DNA of 64,000 nt from Thalassococcus profundi (GTDB lineage: Bacteria; Pseudomonadota; Alphaproteobacteria; Rhodobacterales; Rhodobacteraceae). Below, one piece after another: positions 51,607-61,032 of the stretch. How positions within the stretch are numbered: position 1 is the stretch's first letter; every line of letters starts with the position of its first letter. Made by a program: the position numbers and the translations under genes. The notes below the pieces were generated by a model. The model had not been told where the DNA came from. It saw nothing but the letters and a program-made list of their open reading frames with translations, and made no database searches. The stretch spans positions 1-64,000 of the forward strand of contig NZ_QPMK01000002.1 of NCBI RefSeq assembly GCF_003344785.1, given 5' to 3'.

Positions 51607-52953
51607 ATGGCCCATGACCTCTCTGCCCTGACCCAAGCCCTGCTCGACGCCGCCAGAACGGCCGGAGCGGACCACGCCGATGCCATGGCGGTCGAAGGCG
51701 CGTCGCTGTCCATCGACGTGCGCGGCGGGCGGCTGGAACAGGCCGAACGGTCCGAAGGCACCGATATTGGGCTGCGGGTCCTGATCGGCCAGCGCTCCGC
51801 CACCGTGTCGGCCTCCGACATCAAGCCCTCGACACTGGCCACCATGGCCGAACGCGCCGTGGCCATGGCCCGGGAAGCGCCCGAGGACAAATGGATCGGC
51901 CTCGCGGACCCGGACCAGCTGGCCCGCGACTGGGATGCCGACTCGCTCGAAATGGCCGACCCTGCGCCCGAGCCGTCGCCCGAAGCGCTCGAGGACGACG
52001 CCCGGCGCGCCGAGGCCGCGGCGCTGGCGGTCGCGGGCATCTCGCAGATCGACGCGGCCTCTGCCGCCTACGGTGCTCGGCGCATCCACCTTGCGGCGAC
52101 AAACGGGTTCTCGGGCGGCTATGCGCGGTCCTCGCGGTCGGTCTCCTGCGTCGCAATCGCCGGATCGGGTACCGGGATGGAACGCGACTACGACGGCGAT
52201 TCGCGGACCTTCCAGTCCGATCTGCGCAGCCCGGAAGAGATCGGCGCCCGCGCCGCCGAACGCACGCTGGCGCGGATGAACGCCCGCCGTCCAAGGACCG
52301 GTTCGTATCCGGTGCTCTACGATGAACGCATTTCCGGCTCGCTGATCAGCCACCTGCTGTCGGCGGTGAACGGATCGGCCGTGGCGCGCGGCGCCTCGTG
52401 GCTGCGCGACGCGATGGACAGCCCGGTCCTGCCGGACGGGCTGTCGCTGATCGAGGACCCGCACCGTCCGCGCGCCATGGGCTCGCGCCCCTTCGACGCC
52501 GAGGGCCTGCCGACCGCGCGCCGCGCGCTGGTCGAGGACGGGGTGCTGAAGGGCTGGACCATGGACCTTGCCACGGCCCGCAAGCTGGGGCTGAAAAGCA
52601 GCGCCAACGCCGCGCGCAGCGCCGGGTCGGGGCCGAGTCCCAGCGCCTGGAACGTGGCGCTGACCCAGGGCGACCGGAGCCGCGAGGAGTTGATCCGCGA
52701 GATGGGCACCGGGCTGGTCGTGACCTCGATGATCGGCGCCACGATCAACCCCAACACAGGCGATTACTCCCGCGGCGCCGCCGGCTACTGGGTCGAGAAC
52801 GGCGAGATCGCCTACCCGGTCTCAGGCGTGACCGTGGCCGGCAACCTGCGCGACATGCTGCGCCGGATCATACCGGCCAACGACGCGCGCCCCTGGCTCA
52901 GCCAGGTTGTACCGTCACTGCTGGTCGAAGGCCTGACCCTTGCCGGCGACTGA
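51607..52953 (+). CDS. pmbA: TldD/PmbA family protein (TldE-type)
   Basis: 448-residue protein of the TldD/PmbA family. The N-terminal domain has LSIDVRGGRLEQAERSEGTDIGLRV split over 30-57, and the C-terminal half has YPVLYDERISGSLISHLLSA, SAWNVALTQGD and AGYWVENGEIAYPVSGVTVAGNL. PmbA (TldE) forms a heterodimer with TldD, where TldD supplies the metalloprotease site; together they process peptides such as microcin precursors. No HExxxH is present, consistent with the TldE partner. tldD is not in the window. Start ATG 51607 is preferred to a TTG six bases earlier. Its end overlaps the cysQ gene by 14 bases. Confidence 0.92.
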   Translation: MAHDLSALTQALLDAARTAGADHADAMAVEGASLSIDVRGGRLEQAERSEGTDIGLRVLIGQRSATVSASDIKPSTLATMAERAVAMAREAPEDKWIGLADPDQLARDWDADSLEMADPAPEPSPEALEDDARRAEAAALAVAGISQIDAASAAYGARRIHLAATNGFSGGYARSSRSVSCVAIAGSGTGMERDYDGDSRTFQSDLRSPEEIGARAAERTLARMNARRPRTGSYPVLYDERISGSLISHLLSAVNGSAVARGASWLRDAMDSPVLPDGLSLIEDPHRPRAMGSRPFDAEGLPTARRALVEDGVLKGWTMDLATARKLGLKSSANAARSAGSGPSPSAWNVALTQGDRSREELIREMGTGLVVTSMIGATINPNTGDYSRGAAGYWVENGEIAYPVSGVTVAGNLRDMLRRIIPANDARPWLSQVVPSLLVEGLTLAGD

Positions 52954-53734
52954 TCTCGAACTGCTCTGCGACGCGGCCCGGGCCGCCGGCAGGCTGGCGC
53001 TCGAACACCGCTCCGGCGACCTGAACGTCGTGCGCAAGGCCGATGACAGCCCGGTGACCGGCGCCGACCTCGCGGTCGACGCGCTCTTGCGCAACCTGCT
53101 GAGCGCGGCGCGGCCCGACTACGGCTGGCTGTCCGAGGAAACCCCGGACGACGCGCACCGGCTGTCGCGCCGTCACGTCTTTATCGTCGACCCGATCGAC
53201 GGCACCCGCAGCTACATCGCCGGCGAGGACACCTGGGCGCATTCGCTGGCCGTGGCCGAAGACGGCGAGGTCACCGCCGCCGTGGTGCTTCTGCCGATGA
53301 AGGACCGTCTCTATGCCGCCGCCCGCGGCCGCGGCGCCACCCGCAACGGCATGCCGCTGCGCGCCTCGGATGCGGCGGCGCTGACCGGCGCGCGGGTGCT
53401 CGCGACCAAGCCCAGTCTCGACGCCCGCCACTGGCCGCGGGGCGTGCCTGATGTCCGCCGCTCGCACCGCCCGTCGATCGCCTACCGCCTGGGACTGGTA
53501 GCCGAGGGGCGCTACGACGGCATGTTCACCTTCCGGCCGAGCTGGGAATGGGACATCGCCGCGGGCAGCCTCATTGCCGCAGAGGCCGGCGCCCGCGCCA
53601 GCGACGGCACGGGGTCCGCGCTGCGGTTCAACAATCCGCATCCCCAGAGCGACGGCATCGTCGCCGCCAGCCCCGGCATCTGGCAAGAGATCGTCGCGCG
53701 GCAGGGCACGGACCGTGCGCAGCGCCCGGCTTGA
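52940..53734 (+). CDS. cysQ: 3'(2'),5'-bisphosphate nucleotidase / inositol monophosphatase family
   Basis: 264-residue magnesium-dependent phosphatase. Metal and catalytic motifs: GWLSEETPDD with the first Glu, VDPIDGTRSYIAGED, and WEWDIAAGSLIAAEAGAR near the C-terminus. The group includes CysQ (which removes the 3'-phosphate of PAP from sulfate assimilation) and inositol monophosphatases; CysQ is the more likely reading but not proven. The start appears to be TTG at 52940, because an in-frame stop lies immediately upstream and no nearby ATG exists; this overlaps the pmbA end. The next gene follows after 83 bp. Confidence 0.88.
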   Translation: MPATDLELLCDAARAAGRLALEHRSGDLNVVRKADDSPVTGADLAVDALLRNLLSAARPDYGWLSEETPDDAHRLSRRHVFIVDPIDGTRSYIAGEDTWAHSLAVAEDGEVTAAVVLLPMKDRLYAAARGRGATRNGMPLRASDAAALTGARVLATKPSLDARHWPRGVPDVRRSHRPSIAYRLGLVAEGRYDGMFTFRPSWEWDIAAGSLIAAEAGARASDGTGSALRFNNPHPQSDGIVAASPGIWQEIVARQGTDRAQRPA

Positions 53735-53817
53735 CGCAACCCGCCGCATCGCAGAGGCTTTGCACAGTGCTTGCAACCCCGCCAGACCGGCACGTGACAC
53801 GAGGACAGACCGCCAAG

Positions 53818-55017
53818 GTGCGAAAACCGCCGCTCAGCCTTCGGACCTATCTGGCCCTGTCCCGAACCGATCCCGCTGCCGTACCGCCGGCAGCGCGCGC
53901 GCCGCGTCCCGCAGGTCCGCTGGTCTGGGCCCATGCCGCCAATCCGCAGACAGACCGGGCGCTCGCCTCGCTCTGCACCCGCATCCAAAGCCAGAGCGAC
54001 GGCGCGCATGTGTTGCTGACCGGGGTCGCATCGTCAGAGCACATGACCGACGCAATACCCGCCGACACCCCGGCGCAGGCGCAAGCCTTTCTCGATCACT
54101 GGCAGCCCGATCTCTGCCTCTGGTCGGGCGAGGCGTTGCGTCCCGCGCTGCTGCACTGCGCCGCCCGCGCCGACTGCCGACTGGCGCTGATCGGCGCCGG
54201 CGACACCGGCTGGAGCACGCCGGGCGCGCGCTGGCTGCCTGACACCGCCCCGGCGGTGCTGCAGGGGTTCGACGTGATCTTTGCCCAGAACGCCGCCGCC
54301 GAGCGGGATCTGCGCCGCATGGGCGTGTCAGGCGACCGGCTGCGCCGCAGCGGCCCGCTGGCAGAGGCCACGCTGCCGCTCGATTGCCGGCCCGAACTGC
54401 ACGAGGAGATGTCCGAACTCCTGTCGGGCCGCCCGGTCTGGACTGCGGCCCGCATCCGCCAGCCCGAAGCCGACCTGGTGCTGAACGCACATCGCGCCGC
54501 GGCCCGACTGGCGCACCGGCTGCTGCTGATCCTGGTGCCCGCCGATCCCTCGGAGGCGGAGGCGTTCACCGTCGCGGTGCACCGCAGCGGGTTGCGCAGC
54601 GCCTTCTGGGGCGAAGGCGACATGCCGGACGAGAATACCCAGGTGCTGATGGCGCCGGGCCCCGAAGAGCTGGGCCTGTGGTACCGGCTGGCGCCCGTCT
54701 GCTTTCTCGGCGGTTCGCTGGCGCCCGGCTTCGGCGGCCACGATCCGTTCGAGGCGGCAGCGCTGGGGTCGGCGGTGCTGTACGGACCGAACGTCGGACA
54801 GCACCTTGGCGCCTATTCCCGCCTCGTCGATGCCGGGGCGGCCCGCATCGTGCGGGACGAACACAGCCTGAGCGGCGCGGTGTCGCAGATGATCGCGCCG
54901 GATCAAGCGGCGGCCATGGCCCATGCCGGCTGGGACGTGGTGTCGGCGGGGGCCGAGATGACCGACCGGGTCGTCGAACAGGCGCTGCACTGGCTCGATC
55001 AGGCGCAGAGACGCTGA
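53818..55017 (+). CDS. WaaA-like Kdo transferase with altered N-terminal motifs
   Basis: 399-residue GT-B protein whose C-terminal half is clearly of the Kdo transferase family ([33 protein letters not shown]). The N-terminal half departs from known WaaA: the membrane anchor is absent, the SVGE-type motif that carries the catalytic Glu is replaced ([14 protein letters not shown]), and the ETELWPN block reads [10 protein letters not shown]. It may be a paralogue of changed or lost activity, with the true WaaA elsewhere. The GTG at 53818 is a choice between two in-frame GTGs. Its stop overlaps the lpxK start (TGATG), fixing it in a lipid A operon. Confidence 0.75.
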   Translation: MRKPPLSLRTYLALSRTDPAAVPPAARAPRPAGPLVWAHAANPQTDRALASLCTRIQSQSDGAHVLLTGVASSEHMTDAIPADTPAQAQAFLDHWQPDLCLWSGEALRPALLHCAARADCRLALIGAGDTGWSTPGARWLPDTAPAVLQGFDVIFAQNAAAERDLRRMGVSGDRLRRSGPLAEATLPLDCRPELHEEMSELLSGRPVWTAARIRQPEADLVLNAHRAAARLAHRLLLILVPADPSEAEAFTVAVHRSGLRSAFWGEGDMPDENTQVLMAPGPEELGLWYRLAPVCFLGGSLAPGFGGHDPFEAAALGSAVLYGPNVGQHLGAYSRLVDAGAARIVRDEHSLSGAVSQMIAPDQAAAMAHAGWDVVSAGAEMTDRVVEQALHWLDQAQRR

Positions 55018-56012
55018 TGCCGGCGCCGCTCTTCTGGCTCAATCCGCCCGAGGCTCCGGGCTGGCGCGCGCGGGCGCTGGCGCCGCTGGGCCGGGTTTAC
55101 GCAGCTTTGACCGCGCGGCGACTCGCGCGGGGACAGCCGCAGCGCCTGCCTGTGCCGGTGATCTGCGTCGGCAATATCAACGCCGGGGGCACCGGCAAAA
55201 CGCCGACCGTCATCGCCCTGCTCGACCGGCTGTCGCGCCGCGGCATTGCGGCGCAGGTGGTCACGCGCGGCTACGGCGGCCGGGAAGCCGGACCGCTGCG
55301 CGTAGACCCCGCCCGTCATACCGCGGGCGATGTCGGCGACGAGCCACTGCTGCTTGCGGCCTTTGCGCCGGTATGGGTCGCCCGCGACCGCGCCGCCGGG
55401 GCGCAGGCGGCGGTGGTGGCGGGCGCACAGGCGATCCTGCTCGATGATGGCTTCCAGAACCCGGCGCTGCACCAGGACCTGTCGCTGGTTGTGGTCGATG
55501 CCGCCATGGGCTTCGGCAACGGACGCTGCATTCCCGCCGGCCCGCTGCGCGAACCGGTGCAGACCGGCCTCGCCCGCGCCGACCTGCTGCTGTCGGTCGG
55601 CCCGGACCAGGCGCAGGCGCGGTTCCGCGCGCTCTGGCCGCTGCCCGACGGACTGCCCCATGTCACCGCCGAACTCGGCCCGCTGCAGACCGGGATGGAC
55701 TGGCGCGGCCTGCGCAGCCTCGCCTTTGCCGGGATCGGCCAGCCCGAGAAATTCTTCGCCACCCTGCGCGGTCTCGGAGCGGAGCTGGTCCGCGCCGAAC
55801 CCCTTGAGGATCACCAGCCCTTGACCCCGGCGCTGATGGCCCGGCTCGAAGCCGAGGCCGCGGCGCTCGGCGCGCAGCTTGTGACCACCGAAAAGGACGC
55901 CGTGCGCCTGCCCGACAGCTTTCGCCAGAAGGTGTTGACCCTGCCGGTGCGGCTGCAGTTTCACGACGCGGCAGTGCTGGATGCGGCGCTCGATGACCTG
56001 TTCGGGCCGTGA
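55017..56012 (+). CDS. lpxK: Tetraacyldisaccharide 4'-kinase
   Basis: Phosphorylates the 4' position of the lipid A disaccharide precursor at the inner membrane. 331 residues, the usual length. The P-loop is [20 protein letters not shown] near residue 45; [19 protein letters not shown] and [12 protein letters not shown] are typical LpxK blocks, with [14 protein letters not shown] and [11 protein letters not shown] toward the C-terminus. It overlaps the WaaA-like gene by one base and is therefore co-translated. It converges with the N-formylglutamate amidohydrolase gene. Confidence 0.95.
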   Translation: MPAPLFWLNPPEAPGWRARALAPLGRVYAALTARRLARGQPQRLPVPVICVGNINAGGTGKTPTVIALLDRLSRRGIAAQVVTRGYGGREAGPLRVDPARHTAGDVGDEPLLLAAFAPVWVARDRAAGAQAAVVAGAQAILLDDGFQNPALHQDLSLVVVDAAMGFGNGRCIPAGPLREPVQTGLARADLLLSVGPDQAQARFRALWPLPDGLPHVTAELGPLQTGMDWRGLRSLAFAGIGQPEKFFATLRGLGAELVRAEPLEDHQPLTPALMARLEAEAAALGAQLVTTEKDAVRLPDSFRQKVLTLPVRLQFHDAAVLDAALDDLFGP

Positions 56013-56028
56013 CCGGAACCGCCGAGCC

Positions 56029-56895
56029 CTATTCCGCTGCCAGCTTCTGATCGCGGTGGCCAATGGCGGCGATATCCGCGATGATCCCCCGCAGCAGGCG
56101 GCGGAAGGCGTGGAAATCCTCGTTGGGCCGGATCTCCGCCTCGTTCATGTAGATGGCGCGGTCGATCTCGATCTGGATCGCATGCTGGTTGCGCAGCGGC
56201 CGCCCGTAGGCCTGCGTGATGTAGGCCCCGGCAAACGGCGCGTTGCGCGTCACCACGAGCCCGGCATCGGCAAAGGCGGCCTCGATCCGGTCGACGACCC
56301 AGGGTGCTGCGGAGGCGCCGAAGCGGTCGCCGATGACGATGTCCGGCCGCCGCGCCCCGGCGCGCACGATCCCGTCCACCGCCTCGTGCGGCATCGAATG
56401 GCAGTCGATCAGGACCGCCTCGCCGAACTGCGCATGGGCCCGGTCGAGCAGCTTTTGCAGCTGCGCGTGATAGGGCCGCCAGTAGACCGCGATCCGCCGG
56501 TCGGCCTCGGCCATCGGCAGCTTGCCGCGATAGATGGCGCGGCCGTTGGCCACCACCCGCGGCACCACGCCAAGCCCGCTCGCCACACGCGGATTGTGCC
56601 CGGTACGCCGCACGCCTTCGATCAGGGCCGGGTCCAGCTCGTCTGCCGAGCGGTTGAGGTCGATGAAGGCCCGTGGCGCGCCGGCCTTGAGGAAGGGCGC
56701 CCCGAACTGCGGCGCGCATTCGAACAGGCGATCCACATAAGCATCTTCCGAAGACCGGATCGCATGTTCGTCAAGCAGCGTGTGCCGCAGGAACGACCAG
56801 GGGTAATCCCGTCCGCTGTGGGGCGAGGCAAAGACCACCCGCGACGTCAGCGCATCGGGATGGTACAGATGATAGGCAACCTTGGGCATCCGCAC
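56029..56895 (-). CDS. N-formylglutamate amidohydrolase
   Basis: 288-residue zinc hydrolase that releases formate and glutamate from N-formylglutamate, the last step of one histidine-degradation route. Visible motifs are VVFASPHSGRDYP near the N-terminus, AFIDLNRSADELDP, LIDCHSMPHEAV with a His/Asp pair, IVIGDRFGASA and AIQIEIDRAIYMNE. No other hut gene lies nearby, and the gene stands alone between lpxK (convergent) and tRNA-Val. In the absence of hut neighbours the substrate could be another N-formyl or N-acyl amino acid. Confidence 0.9.
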   Translation of the reverse strand: MRMPKVAYHLYHPDALTSRVVFASPHSGRDYPWSFLRHTLLDEHAIRSSEDAYVDRLFECAPQFGAPFLKAGAPRAFIDLNRSADELDPALIEGVRRTGHNPRVASGLGVVPRVVANGRAIYRGKLPMAEADRRIAVYWRPYHAQLQKLLDRAHAQFGEAVLIDCHSMPHEAVDGIVRAGARRPDIVIGDRFGASAAPWVVDRIEAAFADAGLVVTRNAPFAGAYITQAYGRPLRNQHAIQIEIDRAIYMNEAEIRPNEDFHAFRRLLRGIIADIAAIGHRDQKLAAE

Positions 56896-57036
56896 TCCTT
56901 GCAGGCAAACATAGACCGAAAACTTCGCACTCCAAAAGCCCCTTGATCCCGTCTGCGACTCCTTTTATAGGAGCCGAACCGGCGCGGTCTCCCGCGCCCC
57001 ATGTTTTTGGGGCAAGGCATTTCGCAAAGGTTTCAT

Positions 57037-57111
57037 GGGCGGTTAGCTCAGCGGTAGAGCACTTCGTTGACATCGAAGGGGTCACAAGTTCGATCCTTGT
57101 ACCGCCCACCA
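57037..57111 (+). tRNA. tRNA-Val (anticodon GAC)
   Basis: Full cloverleaf of 75 nt: acceptor GGGCGGT (57037-57043) with ACCGCCC (57101-57107), discriminator A and encoded CCA (57109-57111); D stem GCTC/GAGC; anticodon stem CTTCG/CGAAG with loop TTGACAT, anticodon GAC at 57069-57071; T stem ACAAG/CTTGT with loop TTCGATC. It reads GUC and GUU valine codons. It precedes the L36 gene on the same strand. Confidence 0.95.
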
Positions 57112-57193
57112 TGAATTCCACCGCACGGGCCACAGCGCCGGTGTGAACGGCAACCCGAAAGGCGCTCGCGCGCCGCGACAAGAGGAGAGGACC

Positions 57194-57319
57194 ATGAAGG
57201 TCAAGAACTCGCTCCGCTCGCTCAAGAGCCGCCATCGCGACTGCCGCGTTGTGCGCCGCAAGGGCCGCGTCTACGTGATCAACAAGACGCAGCGCCGCTT
57301 CAAGGCCCGCCAGGGCTGA
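57194..57319 (+). CDS. rpmJ: 50S ribosomal protein L36 (zinc-independent, YkgO type)
   Basis: 41-residue basic protein, [20 protein letters not shown] at the start and [12 protein letters not shown] at the end. Only one Cys remains, so it is the C-minus form lacking the zinc-binding CCCH set of classical L36; in many alphaproteobacteria this is the only L36. The start follows AGAGGAGAGG. A hairpin terminator lies 75 bp downstream. It may share a transcript with the tRNA-Val 82 bp upstream. Confidence 0.93.
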   Translation: MKVKNSLRSLKSRHRDCRVVRRKGRVYVINKTQRRFKARQG

Positions 57320-57393
57320 AGCACTAGGCCGGGTCCGAAACGGCCGATCCGCAGGTCACGGCTGTTGCCAGGCGGTTCAACACAAGACAGCAG

Positions 57394-57428
57394 AAGGCTC
57401 GAAGCGGATCACCAGTTTCGAGCCTTTT
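57394..57428 (+). terminator. Intrinsic terminator after L36
   Basis: Ten-bp stem AAGGCTCGAA (57394-57403) with TTCGAGCCTT (57417-57426), a 13-base loop, then TTTT. It is well placed to end the tRNA-Val/L36 transcript. Confidence 0.75.
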
Positions 57429-57446
57429 CCTTGCCGTGTCCTGTAA

Positions 57447-57671
57447 TTAATCGTCTGCACGAGGGAGTTGCGCCGCCACGCCCGCCGTGTCGATGACGGA
57501 CCGGACCGACACGATCTTTGCGCCCAGGAATTCGTAGAAGGCGGTCTCGTCGAACCTGACCCGTCTTCCGTTGACCGGCAGACCGAAAAGCATCCTCACG
57601 GGGCTGCAGTCGAACACAAGCCGGCTGGCGACCATCGGCGGCGCGCAGGCCAGCTGCGCTCTAATGCATCC
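57447..57671 (-). pseudogene. C-terminal remnant of an ester cyclase (SnoaL-like) gene
   Basis: The minus-strand frame has VASRLVFDCSP near its middle, then FGLPVNGRRVRFDETAFYEF and GAKIVSVRSVIDTAGVAAQL, which match the last 60 or so residues of SnoaL-like ester cyclases. The N-terminal half is missing: going upstream the family-like sequence stops near 57671, where sequence adjoining the IS630 element begins. The most economical reading is truncation linked to that insertion. The ATG at 57635 is an internal Met, not a start. Confidence 0.55.
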
Positions 57672-57743
57672 GGCTGCAAACCTGAATCGATGGAATTTCC
57701 TTGAAGGCCAATCTGTGATTCATCCTGTTTGGGAGGATGGATC

Positions 57744-58701
57744 ATGTCAGCACCTTTACCGAATGTGCTCCGCGCGCGATTTCCGAAATTGGTTAAGGAA
57801 GGATCAGCGGGCGGGCGGCGGCGCTGCGCCTGAAGCTTTCGCCTTCCTCCGGAGCGCGTTGGGGCCTTGCGATCCGGCGAACGGAACAGGCCAGATCCGC
57901 GCCTCAGGGTCGCCCGCGCGGCCTAGGCAATCTCGATCCGCATCGGGCCTGTCTGATCGAACCGATTGATAAGGATGGCGACATGACCATGCCCGAACTG
58001 GCCGGTGCGCCGACGGATGCAACCGACGTGCAGGCGTACTCCGATGCGATTGGGCGGTTCCTTCGCAAGCTGGACTTCACGTATAAGAAAAGACGCTGGT
58101 CGCCACCGAGCGGTGCCGCAAATGGGTAAGACGGCGGCGCGACGACTGGTTCGTGCACCGCCTTCCGGACGTCGCGTCCCGACCGGAACATGTTGTCTTC
58201 AATGACGAAACCTCTGTCAAAACGAACCAGACCTGCCAGCGCGGGTGGTCACGGCGGGGCGAGCGGCCGGTGATGGATGCGCCCTTTGGATCATGCGGCG
58301 CGCAGACCCTCATCTCAGGTCCGAGCGCCGGGGCCCTGATCGCTCCGTGGGTCATCAATGGGGCAATCGATGGTGACGCCTTGCAGGCCTACGTCGCGCA
58401 GGTGCTGGTCCCGAAACTGGAGCCGGGCACCGTCGTCATCCTGGACAACCTCGCCGCGCACAAGAATGCCGCCGCTGCCAAAGCCATGCGCGAAGCCGGA
58501 TTCTGGTTCCTCTTCCTGCCGCCCTACACCCCCGACTTGAACCCGATCGAGATGGCCTTCTCAAAACTCAATGCGCACCCGCGCAGGGTCAGCGCTCGAA
58601 CCTGCGCCGATATATTCCGCGCTCTCACAGAAATCTGTGACCTCTTCTTGCCTGAAGAGTGCTGGAATTTCTTCAAGGCTACAGGGTATGTCTCGGGTTA
58701 A
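57744..58701 (+). mobile_element. IS630 family element with frameshifted transposase
   Basis: An IS630-type transposase is spread over three frames. The start ATG at 57744 follows GGGAGG and gives MSAPLPNVLRARFPKLVKEG, ending in a stop at 57831. The match continues in another frame (RAAALRLKLSPSSGARWGL, then DMTMPELAG, AIGRFLRKLDFTYKK) to about 58090. It then shifts by -1 at AAGAAAAGA to the DDE part: VVFNDETSVKTN, TVVILDNLAAHKN and LPPYTPDLNPIEMAFSKL hold the DDE triad. The first shift is decay; the second could be a programmed frameshift, as I recall for some IS630 members. Terminal inverted repeats could not be fixed, so the ends given are those of the gene. Confidence 0.85.
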
Positions 58702-58836
58702 AGGTCGGGCACTCCAGGGATCTCACCGTCAGATCACTGGCGGATTTTAGGACGGGCGTTGCCTCCGCGTCCCGATTGACAGACCCTTCGACTTCTCTTT
58801 CCAACACTATATGTCTCGTAAGAGGATGTTCGACCA

Positions 58837-60204
58837 ATGACATGGACGGCCGCACCTTTCGCAGCGATCCCAATCGCCGTGCTCGCCGTGCTTTCGGCGG
58901 TCGTGGTCCTGCAGCAGCGCCGCACGCCGCAATCTGCCGCGGCCTGGCTGCTGTTTATCGTCTTCCTGCCCTACCTCGCGATCCCGTTCTTCGTGATCCT
59001 CGGCTTTCGCAAGCGGACGTCGCGCTTCGAACCGATCGCGTTCGACACCGCAGTGGACCCGCGGCCGGACCAGACGGTCGCGCGCGACGCGGTGGTGCCC
59101 GCAAGCTACGGAATTCCAGCGGCTACCGGTGGCAACAGCTTGAAAATCGTGCGGGCAGGCGAGGAGGCATTTGTCGAGTTGATCCGACTGTGCCGCTCGG
59201 CCAGAACCGATCTGCAGTGTCTCTTCTATCTCGTTGCCGATGACGCGGTCGGACAGGCGTTCGTCGAAGAACTGATCGCGCGGGCAGAAGCCGGGGTGTC
59301 CGTCAGGCTGCTGCTTGACCGGCTCGGCAACCTGAAGCCGCCGCGGCGCAGCCTCGACGCCCTGAAGGCCGCCGGTGGCGAGGTGCGCTATTTCTCGCCC
59401 TTGCTGCAATTGCCCGAAAAAGGCCACCTGAACCTGCGCAACCATCGCAAAATGGTCATTGCGGATGGCGCCCGTGTCTTTGCAGGCGGGATGAACGTAG
59501 GAACCGAGTACATGGGCCCCGATCCAAGCCCGGACCGGTGGACGGACCTGGCCTATCTTATCGAGGGTCCGGCGGTCGCGACCTTTCGCGACGTGTTCCG
59601 TTCGGACTGGGGTACCACCGGAGGAGCGCTTTCCCAGGCAGGCACGGGTTGGCCAGGCACTGCGGCCGGAGGGGCGCGTGTGCAGCTTGTTCCCTCCGGG
59701 CCCGACACGGCGGGCGATCCGCTGCACGATACCCTGGTGAACGCGATCCATTCCGCCAGGCGGCGGGTCTGGCTGGCAACGCCGTATTTCCTGCCGACCG
59801 AATTTCTTGGAAACGCCCTGTCGATTGCCGCGAAGCGCAGGGTCGATGTGCGCGTCCTGCTGCCGCAGACATCCAACCAAAAGCTCGCGGATTTCGCGCG
59901 CGGGGCCTACCTGCGGGACATGCAGGACGCCGGCTGCCGCATCGAGTTCTTTCAGGGTGGGATGCTTCATGCCAAGGCCGGGGTCATCGACGACATCGGC
60001 TATCTCGGGTCCGCGAATTTCGATGTCCGCAGCATGCTTCTGAATTTCGAGACAACGCTTTTCGTCTACGATCCGGGGTCGGTACAGGCGCTGGCGGACT
60101 GGTACCGGCTTCAAGAAGAGCGGTGCACCTCGGGCCTGCCGCCCGCAGGGTTCTTCCGGCGCATCTCTGAAGGCGTGTTCCGGCTGGGTGCTCCGGTCTT
60201 ATGA
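58837..60204 (+). CDS. cls: Cardiolipin synthase (phospholipase D family)
   Basis: 455-residue membrane enzyme that joins two phosphatidylglycerol molecules (or a PG and another phospholipid). Two N-terminal membrane segments form the PLDc_N region (8-57). Both HKD motifs are intact: His203-x-Lys205 with Asp210 in NHRKMVIADG, and His378-x-Lys380 with Asp385 in LHAKAGVIDDIGYLGSANFD. Its stop overlaps the start of an EEP-family gene (ATGA). The same pair, ybhO (clsB) and ybhP, is adjacent in E. coli, so the association is likely functional. Confidence 0.93.
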   Translation: MTWTAAPFAAIPIAVLAVLSAVVVLQQRRTPQSAAAWLLFIVFLPYLAIPFFVILGFRKRTSRFEPIAFDTAVDPRPDQTVARDAVVPASYGIPAATGGNSLKIVRAGEEAFVELIRLCRSARTDLQCLFYLVADDAVGQAFVEELIARAEAGVSVRLLLDRLGNLKPPRRSLDALKAAGGEVRYFSPLLQLPEKGHLNLRNHRKMVIADGARVFAGGMNVGTEYMGPDPSPDRWTDLAYLIEGPAVATFRDVFRSDWGTTGGALSQAGTGWPGTAAGGARVQLVPSGPDTAGDPLHDTLVNAIHSARRRVWLATPYFLPTEFLGNALSIAAKRRVDVRVLLPQTSNQKLADFARGAYLRDMQDAGCRIEFFQGGMLHAKAGVIDDIGYLGSANFDVRSMLLNFETTLFVYDPGSVQALADWYRLQEERCTSGLPPAGFFRRISEGVFRLGAPVL

Positions 60205-60947
60205 TGTCACGGGCGCCAGACGGCTTGCGCGTCGCGAGCTACAATATCCGCAAAGCGGTCGGCACCGACCGCCGCCGGAACCCGCACCGGATCCTGCAGG
60301 TCATCTCGGAACTGGACGCGGATATCGTCGTGCTCCAGGAAGCCGACCGCCGCATGGGCGCGCGTCCTTCGGTGCTGTCAACCGACGAGATCCGGACGCA
60401 GACGGGCCTTGTCGCGCTCCCGGTCTCTGTTGCCGGTCCCAGCCTTGGCTGGCACGGCAATGCGCTTCTGACCCGACCGGAGATCGAGATGTCGGATTTG
60501 CGCCGCATTGACTTGCCGGGTCTGGAGCCGCGCGGCGCCGTCGTCGCCGATCTGCACACATCCGATGCGCGGCTGCGCGTCGTCGGGGCTCACCTCGGGT
60601 TGCTGCGCGCCTCACGACGCCGGCAGGTGTCGGCGCTGATCGAGACGCTCGGCACGATGGAGCCCCTGCCGACCCTCGTGGCCGGGGACCTGAACGAATG
60701 GTCGCTCAAAGTGGGCCTGGGCCGCATGTCGCGGCATTTCACCCTTCACGCACCGGGCAAATCCTTTCACGCCAACCTGCCGCTCGGCGCGCTGGACCGC
60801 ATTGCGCTGGACAGGCATATGATCCGCAAGGCGGCGGGTGTTCTCGACACGCCGATCACCCGTCGCGCCTCCGACCATCTGCCGATCTGGATCGACATTC
60901 ATGTCGGTCCAGGCCCGGACGGCCGCCGCGACACCGGGCAGGGCTGA
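60201..60947 (+). CDS. Endonuclease/exonuclease/phosphatase family protein (YbhP-like)
   Basis: 248-residue protein with the EEP fold: RVASYNIRKAVG near residue 10, DIVVLQEADRRMG with the metal-binding Glu, VVGAHLGLLRASRR, VAGDLNEWS with Asp-Asn, and RASDHLPIWIDI at the C-terminus with the catalytic Asp-His. Members act on nucleic acids, inositol phosphates or sphingomyelin. Tight overlap with the cardiolipin synthase gene suggests a phospholipid or phosphodiester substrate. No signal peptide is seen. Confidence 0.87.
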   Translation: MMSRAPDGLRVASYNIRKAVGTDRRRNPHRILQVISELDADIVVLQEADRRMGARPSVLSTDEIRTQTGLVALPVSVAGPSLGWHGNALLTRPEIEMSDLRRIDLPGLEPRGAVVADLHTSDARLRVVGAHLGLLRASRRRQVSALIETLGTMEPLPTLVAGDLNEWSLKVGLGRMSRHFTLHAPGKSFHANLPLGALDRIALDRHMIRKAAGVLDTPITRRASDHLPIWIDIHVGPGPDGRRDTGQG

Positions 60948-61032
60948 CGAGCGGGCATGCGCAGCGACCCGTCGAAGACGGCCCCGAGGCGCAATTCGCT
61001 GCGACGGTCTCGCAAGTCCCGGCGCAATGCCC

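Noticed and set aside
57037-57111. tRNA-Val 3' end as an attachment site of an integrated element
   Set aside because: No repeat of the tRNA 3' end and no integrase were seen inside the window.
58774-58818. TTGACA ... TATATG as a promoter for cls
   Set aside because: The two hexamers are about 26 bp apart, too far for a sigma70 promoter.
58679-58873. Short minus-strand frame between the IS and cls, considered as the missing N-terminus of the cyclase
   Set aside because: The sequence does not resemble SnoaL N-termini and it overlaps the cls leader.
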